Assembly (NCBI RefSeq): GCF_000150275.1
Contig: NW_002060944.1
Location: 5,989,102 to 6,053,101 of the forward strand
DNA from: Trichoplax adhaerens
Taxonomy: Eukaryota > Placozoa > Uniplacotomia > Trichoplacea > Trichoplacidae
DNA length: 64,000 nt
Direction of reading: 5' to 3'
The notes under the pieces are model-generated. The model was not told the DNA's origin, did no database searches, and worked only from the letters and a program-made list of their open reading frames with translations. A program made the position numbers and the translations under genes. Positions 49,191 through 61,522 of this stretch are shown here, piece by piece. The first letter of the stretch is position 1, and each line of letters begins with the position of its first letter.

Positions 49191-51936
49191 TTTGTAATTT
49201 TGAGCTTCTTTATCGACAGAAACGGATTGGACTAATTCTCGACAGAATGGGTATAACTATTCTAAGATGAAAATGTCAGTATTGTAAGTGTCTATGAATG
49301 GAGTAAGATAGTATTTAATACAAAATTTAATCGATAATATTGATTTCTTATCACATGATTGCTGCATGTGTATGACATATGGTGTTTTGATGCAATATGG
49401 TATAGCACATTTTCTATTATGGATATTTGAGCGTATGTCGCATATCCCCTTTTGGAATACCCGACTGTATATGATACATCTATGATTCATTCGCTATGAT
49501 TTCATGGTTGATTACCAATAAGAAACGATTGAAGATGAGATATTAATTAATGCCAACTTTAATGTTGCAACAATTTTTAATAGCATCTTCTCAACAAGTA
49601 TACTACTGTATAATTAAGCCTAATAAATATTTATAATAAATGGTGAAATAATATGCTGTAGATGTATCATAGCCATATTGTAATCCTATGGTAACGGTGG
49701 ATCATAGGATGTTATTGACATAAATACGTATTAATTACAATTAGCAGCGATTTTCTACTAAGAGTATTAATACTGTATCTTAATTACACAGACAGCAAAA
49801 TTGTTACTAACTGATATTTAGATCAAAATAGAAATATACATGTAAATGGTATAGGAACATAGTCAGTGATTTTCAGTGAAATTCATGTTGTGATGGACGT
49901 GGCTCTTATCGGCTATAGTGTTATGTTGACACAGTAATATATTCCTGATCAGGATAGGAATAGTTTTATTTTTTATTCTGCTATTCAATTCTCAATATCC
50001 AGATTGCAGGTGCTCTGGAGTATGTGATTTTAATAAGGAGCTTGACGATGGTAAAGGCGGACGGTCTTCTAAGGTTGTTGTAATTATAATTATCACTTCG
50101 CGAATAATTAATAATAGATAACTCGAATAACTAGATTCCGTCCCAATATGCAATCATACGTGTATGTACGTCCTTCTTCTTTAATTTCAATGATTACATT
50201 ACTCTCATATTATAATATCCATTAATAACAGGCTTATTGAATAAGTGCTTAAAAGGTATCATTATAGTAGTTACTCGTATACTTTCGATCAATCATTCAG
50301 GTTTTCTGCTGTTGCGGAGTAACAGCTTTACATATTTACGTATAGGTATTTCATGGGATAAGTTTAATAAGGGGAAGGAGAGGGAATACGCTTATCTTTT
50401 ATATTTTTCGAGGTTATCAGAATATATCCCACTCATGGATTTTGTTCATGGATAAGTTACGGTCTAACTTAAGAGCATGTCATACAATTTTATTATGCAG
50501 TACATGATAATTTCATGATCTGACATCCGCCTAAAACTAAACAAGAAATGGTACTGTCATATTACAATCATGAGCTATTGAGCGATGTCAAGTTATAATC
50601 TTTCTTGGCTACTTGTGATTTCTGGAAGTACATTAGCCGATATATTGCATTACAGCCTGAATGAAGAGTATAACGCGTAATATTACTTAATTAATGCATA
50701 TATTACATGCATCGTTATTGTTCATCAGCGGATACTGTTACTGCTCTACTCGTAAAAGTTAAGATCCGCTTGCTATTATTGTGGTAAGGTGTCTTTATTG
50801 CGCAAAATGTGTAATTTGCAGAGCTAGTGCTGCGATGATACATTCAATGACTTACAACTGTAATTATGTAATAATAATAATATTATTAGTGATTGATTGC
50901 TTTATACTTGTATATATACGGTGTGGTATAATACGTAGCATTAAGTTTTCTTGAATGACTCTAGCAGATATAATAAAAATGGTTCATCGTCAGAAATAAT
51001 CTTTAAATAACAAAGCAGTCTAAAAGAGTATAGGTTACTTAAAAAAAAGGGCAACAAATCGCTGTGTAACTTTTCTATATCCGATGAAAGCGAAATCATA
51101 TGTAACAACGGATCATGCCTAAAAAATGCAATCTATGAGCATGTGGTAAGGTTATTGCTTCTTAGTTATTCTGATGTTGCTTTTGCCAATCCAGGAAACA
51201 GTAAAAATCATGTGCAACACTGGATGATGATGATATTCTAGAATTGTTGTAACTGACAAATGTAGTATAGGAGAACGAAATAAGGCAATTTACTATCTCT
51301 CGATTCTAATTACAAGCACTTGGTTCAGTAAATCTTTAATTTCGACTCTTCGAATGTTAATGCAGTACTAAAAATCACGTACGAATTATAATTTATTAAT
51401 TCATAAACAGAACTTTATTTTTGGTTCAGATAAATTGCTCTTATTCTATATAATTTTACAATACGAAAGCAACACGGACTTGCAAGGTACAGTTTAACCT
51501 ATTTGTAGGGACTCTACTGTGTATCTCCGTGATTAATTCATTAATCAGATTGGATTGCCAGGATATTACAGTTACGACGGATATTAAAGCATCTTTAAAA
51601 TAAAAATGACCAGGAAAATTTATCAATATGCATTACGTATAAAACAACTCTCGGTTTCAATCGTGACTTATCCGAACTGTTATAAGTAATAAAAATAGTA
51701 AACTACTTAATGTCTGCATTATCCATGTTAGAAGATCCAAAATTATACATACATTAATTTTTCTCGAATATCCTTCTTATATGAATATTAATACAGTAGA
51801 ATAAAGTAGCTTCATCAATAGGGTCTCGGAGAGCCTTAACTAAAAATTAAGAATTTTAGTCAATAGCAAGGTGTTATGCAGCTTCAGTGTTTTCAGTGTG
51901 ACAATATCAAAGCGAAATTGACATTTTGTGTTCAAT
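49191..51936. other. Intergenic region
   Basis: About 2.7 kb. The first part is the 5' UTR and promoter of the V-ATPase gene, and the end is the 3' region of MRM2. Open frames (49257-49490 minus, 50237-50455 plus) have no recognisable product and no supporting splice structure. There are no dense pentamer clusters here. Confidence 0.45.
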
Positions 51937-53449
51937 TCATATTGGATATTGCCAAATTAAATCAGCATTTTCTCGTTCTTCCTTCGAGGGTTTTCTATAA
52001 TATTTACGATGACGACATATGTAATAGAATTCATTCGATTCAGAGCGACTAGCTGCAGGTTTGAATTCGTTAATTCTGTGATAATTCTGTTTTAGCATAT
52101 CTTTAAATAGTCCTTCATCAGAACCATGGAACATTTTGCATATAAAGGTTCCATTATAAACTAAGTTAGCAAATGTAAATTTTAATGCACATAGAGCCTG
52201 CGTCATAATTGCTTGATGATCGAATTTAGGTGATCCTGCCACATTAGGTGACATGTCGCTCATGATTACATCTGCTTTTGAGTTTACGAGCATGTTTTGG
52301 ATGAAGGTATGCGTGCTAGGTACGCCAAAGTCCATATGATCGAAAATCATGGCTTCACCAACTGATTTCATGCCACGTATATCTACTGCCATGACAAGAC
52401 CCCCTGTAATAAGTTGTATGCCAATGATTAGTATAATAATTTATAGCTTATCGATAATGGATGCATACATGAAGAGCAGTAAGATGGCTATTAGAGACGA
52501 ATATTAGCTATGTACAGTATATAACTTTGCAAAGTCTATTCTACATCGGTGCTGGCGTGCTGTACGTCTACGAAGATTTTTAACACTGTATCACTCAGAG
52601 TGCTGAGTCAAATTATTATATGGCAATGGTTAGTATCATGATTTATGGTCTACAGGTAGCATCATATACAAAGAACACCAAGATGTTTATTAGAGACGAC
52701 TACTAGCTGTATACATAGCTTTAACTTTAACAAGTCTATTTTTTATTCTACTGCATATCAGCGTTGGTGTACTTCTGCGAAGATTTTGATTCTGCATCAC
52801 CAGTTCTACATGTATATGAGTACATGAATAATGAAAATTTATTTATTCTATGCCACAACCTTAGAGTCATATTTCATAAGTTTGTACAGCAACTTATTGG
52901 TACTATACTATCATATGCAAAGAGCACCAAGGTGCTATCAGAGTACAGTATATCAGAGGTAAAATAAATACTACTAACGGTAGATATAATTTTACAAAGT
53001 CTATTTTTATTCTATATCAGTATTGGTATGTATCTGTGGACATTTGAACTTACTAATTCTACGCATAGAAGAGAGGATGAATAACGAAAGCTCAGTGAGG
53101 TATTATCACACTTACTCTTTCCAGTTTTATCTAAAGCAACTTGAGTCCATGATCCAGGGCTAGCTCCAATATCAATCACGATATCGCCTTTTTTAAATAT
53201 TTTAAATTTCTTGTCCATTTCTAATAATTTAAAAGCGCTGCGAGATCGGTAACCCAGTTCCATTGCCTTTTTAACGTAGGGATCGTCACGTTGTCGACGA
53301 AGCCAACGACTGGAGGATGATTTTCTTCCTCTGGCATAGAATCGAGCAGACAAGATAGCTCGCCTACCTTGGTAATTCCATTTGTTCCAACATGTCAGAT
53401 CAATCAACTGTGTTATCGAGGCACGAATTCCTTGCTGCATTACGTTCAT
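51937..53449 (-). CDS. MRM2: Mitochondrial rRNA 2'-O-methyltransferase MRM2 (FTSJ2, RrmJ family)
   Basis: Two exons on the minus strand, 53449-53116 and 52403-51937, encode 266 residues (human about 246). A basic leader with many Arg and Ser (residues 1-55) fits a mitochondrial targeting sequence. The Rossmann methyltransferase core has the SAM-binding motif DIGASPGSW (93-101) and the full K-D-K-E catalytic set of the RrmJ family: Lys74 in SAFKLLE, Asp161 in SDMSPN, Lys201 in ICKMF and Glu236 in SNEFYY. The human enzyme methylates U1369 of mitochondrial 16S rRNA in the peptidyl-transferase A-loop, aiding assembly of the large mitoribosomal subunit. The 712-bp intron carries diverged tandem repeats. 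Confidence 0.95.
52460..53070. repeat. Three diverged ~190-bp tandem copies in the MRM2 intron
   Basis: Blocks near 52478-52630, 52680-52800 and 52925-53060 share the order: a TATTAGAGACGA-like start, TAGCT...ATA, then CAAAGTCTATTTTTATTCTA, TATCAGTGTTGGTGTA and CTACGAAGATTTT-like words. The third copy runs close to the splice donor of exon 1. Confidence 0.6.
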
Positions 53450-55083
53450 GATTTCCTTCTTTCCAATTATTATAACTACCTTGCAACAATTCGACCTAGA
53501 ACTGATATCGCTAGCGATTCAACATCAATTTCAATAGTTTTGTTAGCCTAGCATCGACTTGGATACAGTCCAGTACAACAATTAAATAAAGTACAGAGAA
53601 ATCGTACAAGGTCTATTCGCAGGCGTCCCTACTAGCTCCAATTACCAACTGGAGAGATTAGAGGATACTATCTAGCACAGATTAGGATTCCTAGCTCGAA
53701 AACACTTCTCTAATTTTGCGAGTGTTTTAAGGGATGAGCTATGCGTTTATGCCGCTGGTTAGATCTAAGATTTATTTCAATTGCGCATGTCCGTATATCA
53801 GTCAAAATTTACTATGGCGAAGAAGTTACCTAAAGCTTCTCTCTTTCAATTGAATCAATTTAATTTTTATACCGTACCTATCCATGTCAAAACTTCTACT
53901 TAACGTACCATCAATATGGCCCTTTTTAAGATTGCATAGGCTAGATTTTCATACATGGCTCACGGAGTATGCAGTAAACATTAAAGACTTGCGCATTCAT
54001 ATATGAGTACAGTACGCGTATAAACTACTAATAGGCTGTGGGTATTTGAATGGAGTCCGTTCGATCTGCATACCAGATTTATAAATATCAAAGACTTTTA
54101 CCTAAGATACTGTACATTCGAGCTTTGTAAAAGGTATGTAAAATGTGCAATACGTCTTATAATGTGCATTCTTGATCAATATTCGAGTAGGAGTGCTACT
54201 GATGGTAAATGTAGAATGATTTTCAGAGCAGCCTACGACGGTATTTAAAAAATAACAAAGTTACGATTACTGTACACCTGATGCGCTTCGTGTTTCCTAT
54301 AATTAACGAGAATGGCTTTTAATAAATAATTTATTTAAACAGCTGTATTAACAGCAAGTACCAATATATACTTAGTTCTTACTGTGTACGCTCCGCGTTT
54401 CGTACAGTAATGAAATATAATTATAATTGCAGAGAAGATCAAGTTCAGATCTTACATGTACATTGCGAGATAGGCATAGTATACAACTGTATATAATATT
54501 CCTTATTTTGTTCATATAAAACATTCGTTTATACCGCAAAAGCATATGGTTCATGATTTAAGAGACTATACTAACTAAACAGAGTAACATAGGTATACGC
54601 GTGTACCATATCATTTCCGTCACACGAAATTTAGAGATACAAGCAATATGAGTTCTTGTAAATATCCATTAATTTAAGGATATATATATATATATATTAA
54701 TATACAATAACAATTTTCTTCTATTGCGAGTATATTCATTCAATTACTTATTAGAGATTACACTTAAAAGCAGTCATATCGATATAAAATCAATTTCTAT
54801 CATTCATTCATTCGGACGATAACATACATTTTTTTTATAGAAAATTTTATCAGTCAAGCTTAAAATATATTCAGTGCGAAAACTATAGATCTCAATTTCT
54901 AGTTAAATTAGCACAAGGTATATGCAGTTCCATAAGAATTTTACAGCAATAATCAGTTCGTGTACAGAACAGTTGTAATCTACAGCTTTAGTACATGAAA
55001 CGAAATCTATATTAAAAGATTGTGCCGAAACCCATAATAAGCACTTTCGTTTTTGTAAACCACGCGGAGACGAGGTAGCATTA
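53450..55083. other. Intergenic region upstream of MRM2
   Basis: Contains the MRM2 promoter and the 3' UTR of the PDK gene. The sequence is AT-rich, with a short (TA)n run near 54680. Frames at 53369-53551, 54372-54554 and 54903-55109 show no product; the last overlaps the PDK 3' end. Confidence 0.45.
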
Positions 55084-58000
55084 TTACTGTGGGCATGTCC
55101 AATCGCCACTTAAATTACCAAATTTATACCGTTGCGTTGCGGCTTCACTGAATACGGGAATGACTTCATTTGCATTGACTGAAAATCGCTACACAATTTT
55201 TAAAAGATTATGTTAGAATGTACGCTACCGTAGAAATCTATGAAGTATTGAAATATACGTATAAAGACTAGACTGCAGTGTCGGATATGATGAATATAGA
55301 CAGTTGATTATCTATCCGCAGTTTACTTTAAAATTAGCTTTCTTTTTTTAAGACATTAGCCAAGTAATATTCTAAAGCTTACACTAAATATCGTATTATA
55401 CTCACCTTTAAGTATATATAAGCATCCATCCCATAACCTTCTAAAGGAGATAGTTTTAAATCACCGTTTAAATACCTAGCATAAAGCCGTGATAATGGCA
55501 GTCCATAACCATAACCCGCCTTTAGATAAATAATCAATTAAAAATTATAAATTTACATCATCTTCAACGATTCCAGTCTCATTTACAAAGAATTTACACA
55601 ATTTTTAGTTACCATAGGAGAAATAGATTCACTGCGTTCGGCATCAAACAATGATTGCTGTATTGGGCATAAATATAAATATAAATATACAATCAGTTTA
55701 CCGCTATTCTAAGATTTTAATACCAACATTATAAGGTTCGACTATAACAGCTTCGAATAAAGAAAATATTCATGAACAGTTAATTACCTGTGGATCTGGA
55801 GCCGTGGAATACATATAACTAAATACAACATCTAATTTATTTAATGGAACGCCACCACCTCTGTCAACAACCTAAAAGAATGAAATTTTACAGATGAAAT
55901 ATGTGCATGCCAATAGCTATCATCACAAATGCAAGAATAAAAACGCTGCAAACAGTTAGTTTTCTAATTTTACTTACTCTAATCACTATATCTTCTTTTC
56001 CTGCGGTAATAATAACTTTAATCGGAGGCAATTCAGAATAACCCTCAATATGTTTTTCAACCGTTGCTCTCATCGAATTCTGCAAAGAGAAATCAAAAAT
56101 AAGAATTGTTCTTCACTACGAGAATAATAAGAAAATTTTATTATCTCGTATGATATCATACCTTTAATAACTCGAAAACCATATAATGTAGTTGAGATGG
56201 TATATAGCATATGGTTACAGGTGATAAGTTCCCAGCAGCTATTAAAGAAAGCATTAACTTAATTCATTTGTACTACACTATCAGTTAAATAGTAAAGAAA
56301 TAAAATACGGATATCAATACCATTATGTTCTTCAATTTCGACTTTAGGAGCAGCCATATAATATTGATCGCATAATGAGCTCGCATCTTCAGCAGCACCT
56401 ATTGAAAGTTATAACATTAATTCCTGGTCCTGACTTTAAAGTATTGGAAAGTTTAAAAATAGAATAGTCAGTCTATGGACATACTTTCAACTATTTTCAT
56501 TACACTGCAGTTGGGATTAATGCATCCAATGTGCCTTTTAAAGGGCTCTTCATCTCCGAACAGCGTTAAATGTTGCGTAATTAACAGTCTCATACTTGTA
56601 CGATTAATATAGAATCGATCTGTAACATGACATTATCAGTTCAAAATTAATTGGATAGCAATTCGTTTCAGATGTTATAGCAGTGTATTTAAGCAATACC
56701 CAAGAAATATTGTAACGACGAGTGATCCAAACTATGATTCTTTACAACTGTCTTCAATTCCATAATACCCTATACGTATAGTACAAAGTAAATCAATGTG
56801 GGTAAGCAATCATTTAAATTTATTTACTGTCAATTTTTAAAATATTTTGAATCGACGTTGATAAAAGCTGTAGGCTACTTGTACATACTTTGGCCATGGT
56901 TTCTATAACAGTGCTATGGCGTTGATTGATGTTATGGATTAAATCAGTAAACTTATCTACCATACAGTCGCTGTCATTATCTGCGTTTTTCTCTCGAAAT
57001 TCAATTAGTTCCGATAAGCTTTGAGAATACCTAATTGATCACAAATTGCAGCAACTATTAATAACTTGTAACAATGGAAGACGAACATGAAATAATTTGG
57101 AAATCAAAATTGCAACGTGATTATGTGAACCAAGTGGAAAGGTCAGTTTAAATACTACTGTATATAGGTAATTTATCGGAAAGGATTAGAATTAAGCTTG
57201 TTGCAATATGTGATGTAACTGAAGTAGGAAGCTGTACTGTTATGATAATCGTTCTAAAATTGTGTGGTTTTTATAGTACAAGAGGTGCAGAAGACTAAAA
57301 GTTGTGTACAACCTTATCCTAGGCACAGTAGATGACTACAAAAAATATACTCGTATGGCAGTACTTACCAGCCGTTTAAAGTTTGAACCGAAGGCATTTC
57401 CATAAGTATATTGGGCAAGTGGTGAAGCTCCTTCATAATGTGTGCAAGCCTAATAGGCAGCTCACATCTTAAATATCGATAGGAATCCTGACTTGTGGCC
57501 GTTCGACCTTTCATCATCATAATAAATAACAAAATTAGTCCTTCTGTAAGAACAGGTTCACACGAAGTCATTCAAGTTTAGTCTACAAACTATACAATAC
57601 GTATATATTTGATATTAATACTAATAAATATGCTCATTGTGCGGTGACAGTAACATAGTAAAGTAAAAAAGTACAAGTACACGAAGTTTAACGAGCGAGG
57701 GATGGACTATTTTTTGCGATCGATGAGAAAGAATATATTTATCGTTCAATTATACTCATATGTGCCATTAGTGTTATGCAAGCGACGATATTGTAGTATG
57801 GACAGTAATAAAGGTGGGTAATTGCGTATTTTACAGTTTCCTGTATAGCAAAATAAAAATCTTGCGACCAGCTAGTTTACCTTACTACAGTATTATAGCT
57901 ATACAGTATTGTAAGTTGTACGCAACGTTGCATTCATCTTTCAAATTTTGAAATAATAACTCAGTGTGTTTCTAAGGGATAAAATAACTTTTCAGCGAAT

Positions 58001-59409
58001 GGAAAAAATGATGTTAATCTCAAGACACGTTGTTTGACGTCGATGTGTTTAATAAATTAGCGATACGAGGGTGATTAATTGATGATAAGGGCGATACGCT
58101 ACGCGTATAGCGACCGATAGTTTTTTATGGGCATTTTGATCGAAAAATAGCCTTTAAACTATTCAAGATGCAGTACACGTATAGTATCCATAGTGGTGAG
58201 TTAAAATAGGCAATGCATTAACGTGTCGATCTTCAACCGAATTGTGCGTAGAGCCTTTTCGATATTTGCCTTTGCACACTGTACAGAATTACACGGTAAC
58301 AAATTTATTTATTTATCTATTTTTATGTAAACTTCTTCTCGTACGCTAAATTCACCTCTATCGTATCTATTGGATGACTAATTTTAAATATTTAATCAAA
58401 GTATAGGAAAAAAAAAATTCTTTTACTTATACCGTTCTAGATTTTAAGTAAAGGGCAACCATCGGCTGATATAATTGAGCCAACCTAATTAACATAACGA
58501 CTGTGGTGATTTAACGTATTACGATCCAAAATAAAGCAAAGGAATAAAAATATTTTACAGGTAATTTTGAAGTTATTGGGTGAGAACGCTAGTGGCCAAA
58601 CCTACCGTACGTTACGCTTTGCGAATACTTTAATTAATACTGGATATTTTACTACCGTAAATGCTATTGGGCTGACCGTTTGAAATCATTTCATCGATCG
58701 GTTGGAAATTCTATCCGCTAATTTAATATACTGTAGATGTAAAAACGACAGGCATAACCACCTGATAATAGGCGTTGTGCAGGAGTCTAACTACTTGTAG
58801 GCGGATTTGAGTAAAATTCTTTCCTCAACTCACTGTCCACTTCTGTAAAACAATTGCAAAATAAGCAATCCTTTTCGATCTTACAGAATAACTTTTTATT
58901 GATTGGCAAGAATATTGATGTAAAGTACTTTGACATTGGAGAAGTAACTACTATTCATTGGCAATAATTAATAATGTAAGGTACAGTACTGTAGTTTAAG
59001 TGATGGATGCCGATCTGTAAGATGATATGTATCGAGCAAGACGTTCCTAAGCTAAAATCGTTGCTATTGATGTTGCTAGCAGGCTGAACGGGTATACTTG
59101 GTGTGGATAAGTAACTCTATTTGTAGTGTACAGAAGGATGCCTAGTGAAATAACTGGCTGACTACGAATTACGACTTGCAAAGCATGACTACATGTATCG
59201 CTGTAGCATGTTTAGTCAAGACTGAAGATGAGATCTCTGCATAGTATAGAGCTGAAGTTATTTCAAATTGAATCATGCTAGACGAAGATATTGAACTTAC
59301 CGAAATCCATCAATTGGCGAATGGATAAAGGCGAAGGTGAATATTTCCAGTAGCGATTAATATAGGTAGTAACTTCTTGAGAAGCCACTTTGAACGCTTG
59401 TTGAGCCAT
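55084..59409 (-). CDS. PDK: Pyruvate dehydrogenase kinase, mitochondrial
   Basis: Twelve exons on the minus strand: 59409-59301, 57507-57369, 57030-56889, 56769-56700, 56619-56485, 56398-56321, 56238-56162, 56079-55978, 55871-55788, 55657-55613, 55519-55406, 55188-55084, summing to 1200 nt and 399 residues. The N-terminal bundle carries [14 protein letters not shown] and [16 protein letters not shown], with His121 in NQRHSTV. The GHKL ATPase domain has the N box (Glu247 and Asn251 in [12 protein letters not shown]), the G1 box DRGGG (Asp287) and the G2 box [16 protein letters not shown]. The tail keeps the PDK Asp-Trp motif (Asp394-Trp395), which favours PDK over the branched-chain kinase BCKDK. 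It phosphorylates the E1-alpha subunit of pyruvate dehydrogenase in the mitochondrial matrix and so turns off pyruvate oxidation. There is almost no leader before the first helix, so a transit peptide is not obvious. Which PDK paralogue it is cannot be told. Confidence 0.95.
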
Positions 59410-59531
59410 GGTAGGTGTACTGGTGGGTGTTGTACTAATGAATAATTAGTACGGTAAAAGATTGGAGCAATTTCCTATCCAATTTCAACTATCTGAAGTC
59501 ACTACTCGTCACGGATTAGCAATGGTAAGCT

Positions 59532-60047
59532 TCAATGAAGGCTTGAAAGTACCAGTAGTCGATTGGAGTGGATGTTTTTGGGCAAATTTGCTGATGATTG
59601 ATTTGCAATTACTATTTCCAGCTTATCCTTGAATGATAAACTTACGTCTGTATGTCTGTAATATTGCACTACTTGAGCCTTGAGGTGGTTGATTGCGGGT
59701 GTTTTCCTATTCGTGTATTCAGTATAGACTTGCTTTGACGATGGATCTACTTCACATGCGCGATGGCAATAAAGAATGAATTGTACAGCGCCCACACCAG
59801 TATTTATAAAGTTGGTGGCCATCACGTGGTCTAGAAACTTCTGGTCCATTTGGAACTGAACTTGCGTACTATAGTGCACTTGCGCAATGTCAACCATGGT
59901 TATTGTTTGCAAAGATAAAAGAAAAGAACCTTTTATCTCTCCAGTGACCCTTCCATGTACGTCACAAAAACGAGGGTGAGACCAGGGTGGTGTGTTGGAG
60001 GTTTGCCCATCAATGATAAGCCGGCCAGAAAGGCGATTGGCAGACAT
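59532..60047 (-). CDS. Hypothetical protein, single-exon frame
   Basis: A 171-codon frame from a true ATG at 60047 to a stop at 59532, the longest unassigned ATG frame in the window. The composition looks protein-like and it is not made of the pentamer repeat. It holds LLSLQTITMVDIAQVHYSTQ and a later basic segment (NRKTPAINHLKAQVVQYY). There is no signal peptide and no motif I recognise. It lies 122 bp upstream of the PDK start on the same strand, so it could also be an accidental frame in promoter sequence or an unspliced exon of another transcript. Confidence 0.3.
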   Translation of the reverse strand: MSANRLSGRLIIDGQTSNTPPWSHPRFCDVHGRVTGEIKGSFLLSLQTITMVDIAQVHYSTQVQFQMDQKFLDHVMATNFINTGVGAVQFILYCHRACEVDPSSKQVYTEYTNRKTPAINHLKAQVVQYYRHTDVSLSFKDKLEIVIANQSSANLPKNIHSNRLLVLSSLH

Positions 60048-60359
60048 TCAATTGACGTTCAATGCCGCAGTACAATCAGAGTCCAGTCCAGTCCAATCAT
60101 GACGCAATACGTACAATACAATGATTTGGACTACTGGACTAGAAATTACCAGTAGCGTTGACGTCCAACGTGAGCACGTACATCTGAACGATTTTCGTCG
60201 TAGCCATGATCTATATTTAGTGCAATCAAGGTGTGCAGGTGTACTCGTTTTCTGGTTATTCTACTTTGTATAGCACGAAAAGTGCACAGTATAAAACCAA
60301 TCAATCAAGGGAGCAGCTATTGAGTAACTTGTAAGGAGAGACGAAACCTTTTAGTACTG

Positions 60360-60600
60360 TCTAAAAACTATAACTATACTGTACTGTACAGTACAGTACA
60401 GTATACTGTACTGTAGTTATAGTTTGTACATGTACAGTACAGTACTGTACTGTAGACCTACAGTACTGTACTGTACATTGTACAGTAGAGGTCAATTTAT
60501 CTTAGTACTGTACTGTACTGTACAGACTGTACAAATAAGGAGATTACTGTACTGTATACTGTCCAGTGTCCAGTACAGTACAGACGTACAGTACAGTAGA
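60360..60600. repeat. Pentamer cluster with a perfect inverted-repeat hairpin
   Basis: At about 60366-60425, AAACTATAACTA is followed by TACTG/CAGTA units and then by the exact reverse complement TAGTTATAGTTT. More pentamer runs follow to 60600. The 12-bp flanks and self-palindromic core form a long hairpin on either strand. Confidence 0.75.
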
Positions 60601-61416
60601 ACATTGTGAACTCCTAAAACTTTCGCACTTGTAGTAGATCCCTTTATCAAAGGAATTTCACCATCTTTAAAATTAAAAATTATTGCCTGCAATCATCTCA
60701 TCTACATTTTTATCAAGCTTCACTTCAACATCTTGAGGAAAACTATCTTTTATCTGACAATGTCTGCAAATGGCCAAGGACTTGTACAGTACAACTGCAG
60801 ATCACTGTGGATTGTACATTGTACGATACGGTAGCGCCACACCTAAAACCAGCATCGAGTTTTGACCTTTTGTGGGTGACCTTACCAGACGGACAGATTT
60901 CGGAATTCTACTTCCATGACGGGGTTTAGTCATTCAGAACGACTAACGACTAGGACAGAGCACGTTCGAGTATGCAGCACTATAGAACCAAACCTTCGAC
61001 AGGTGTAAGTATAGTGAGTAGTGTCTAGGCTTGCGCTATTGCCTTGCCTACTGTCATCGTTCTCCTCTCTTGTTCTTCCTTCTTGCCCCCGATGTAAGGT
61101 AGTGGAAAAGAAGCTTTTACGTACAAGTAGGTTGCGATTGCGGTATTGATTATTCCGCGCATCGTCGATGATTCGACAATCCCTGGCATAACCTTGTTAA
61201 CTCTTTCGTGCAAACTTGAATTCGACTCTACTACAGTGATGTATGTGTCAGCAGTAGTCAAGCTTGAATATTGTTGTTGTTGTAGACGTGAAAACAAAAT
61301 TGTTACTAATTGCATCATCATTTTCCACACTGACAGCTCCAGTTGAATCCATTTCAAGTGGAACTGCATCGGCTTCCAATTCCAATTCATTGATAGGACG
61401 CTCAATTTATACATTG

Positions 61417-61522
61417 ATGGCTGCTCAAATTCGTCAACGAAGCGCTGATGTCATTAAATACATCAATCGCTACAGTCAGTATACACCGTTGTCGCTTTCC
61501 ATTAAACAACTGATGGATTTTG
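61417..61522 (+). CDS. First coding exon of a second pyruvate dehydrogenase kinase-like gene (partial)
   Basis: ATG 61417 opens MAAQIRQRSADVIKYINRYS and the exon ends in LSLSIKQLMDFG with a GTAAGT donor after one base of the Gly codon. Both the sequence and the splice position and phase match exon 1 of the PDK gene on the other strand (59409-59301). The frame stays open upstream through a Ser/Thr-rich stretch, but no earlier in-frame ATG is seen. I found no PDK exon 2 in the remaining 2.5 kb. Either the rest lies beyond the window (intron 1 of the other copy is 1.8 kb) or this is an isolated exon fragment. Confidence 0.7.

Larger units (their letters stand above)
59410..61416. other. Divergent region between two PDK-like genes
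   Basis: Two kinase genes start on opposite strands about 2 kb apart, so both promoters should be here. The interval also holds an unknown open frame (59532-60047) and a pentamer hairpin cluster (60360-60600), entered separately. The open frame at 61025-61414 on the minus strand overlaps the leader of the second kinase gene and is not supported. Confidence 0.5.

Noticed and set aside
61025-61414. 129-codon minus-strand frame
   Set aside because: It overlaps the open leader in front of the second PDK exon on the plus strand, and no family match is evident. Only one strand is likely to be coding.
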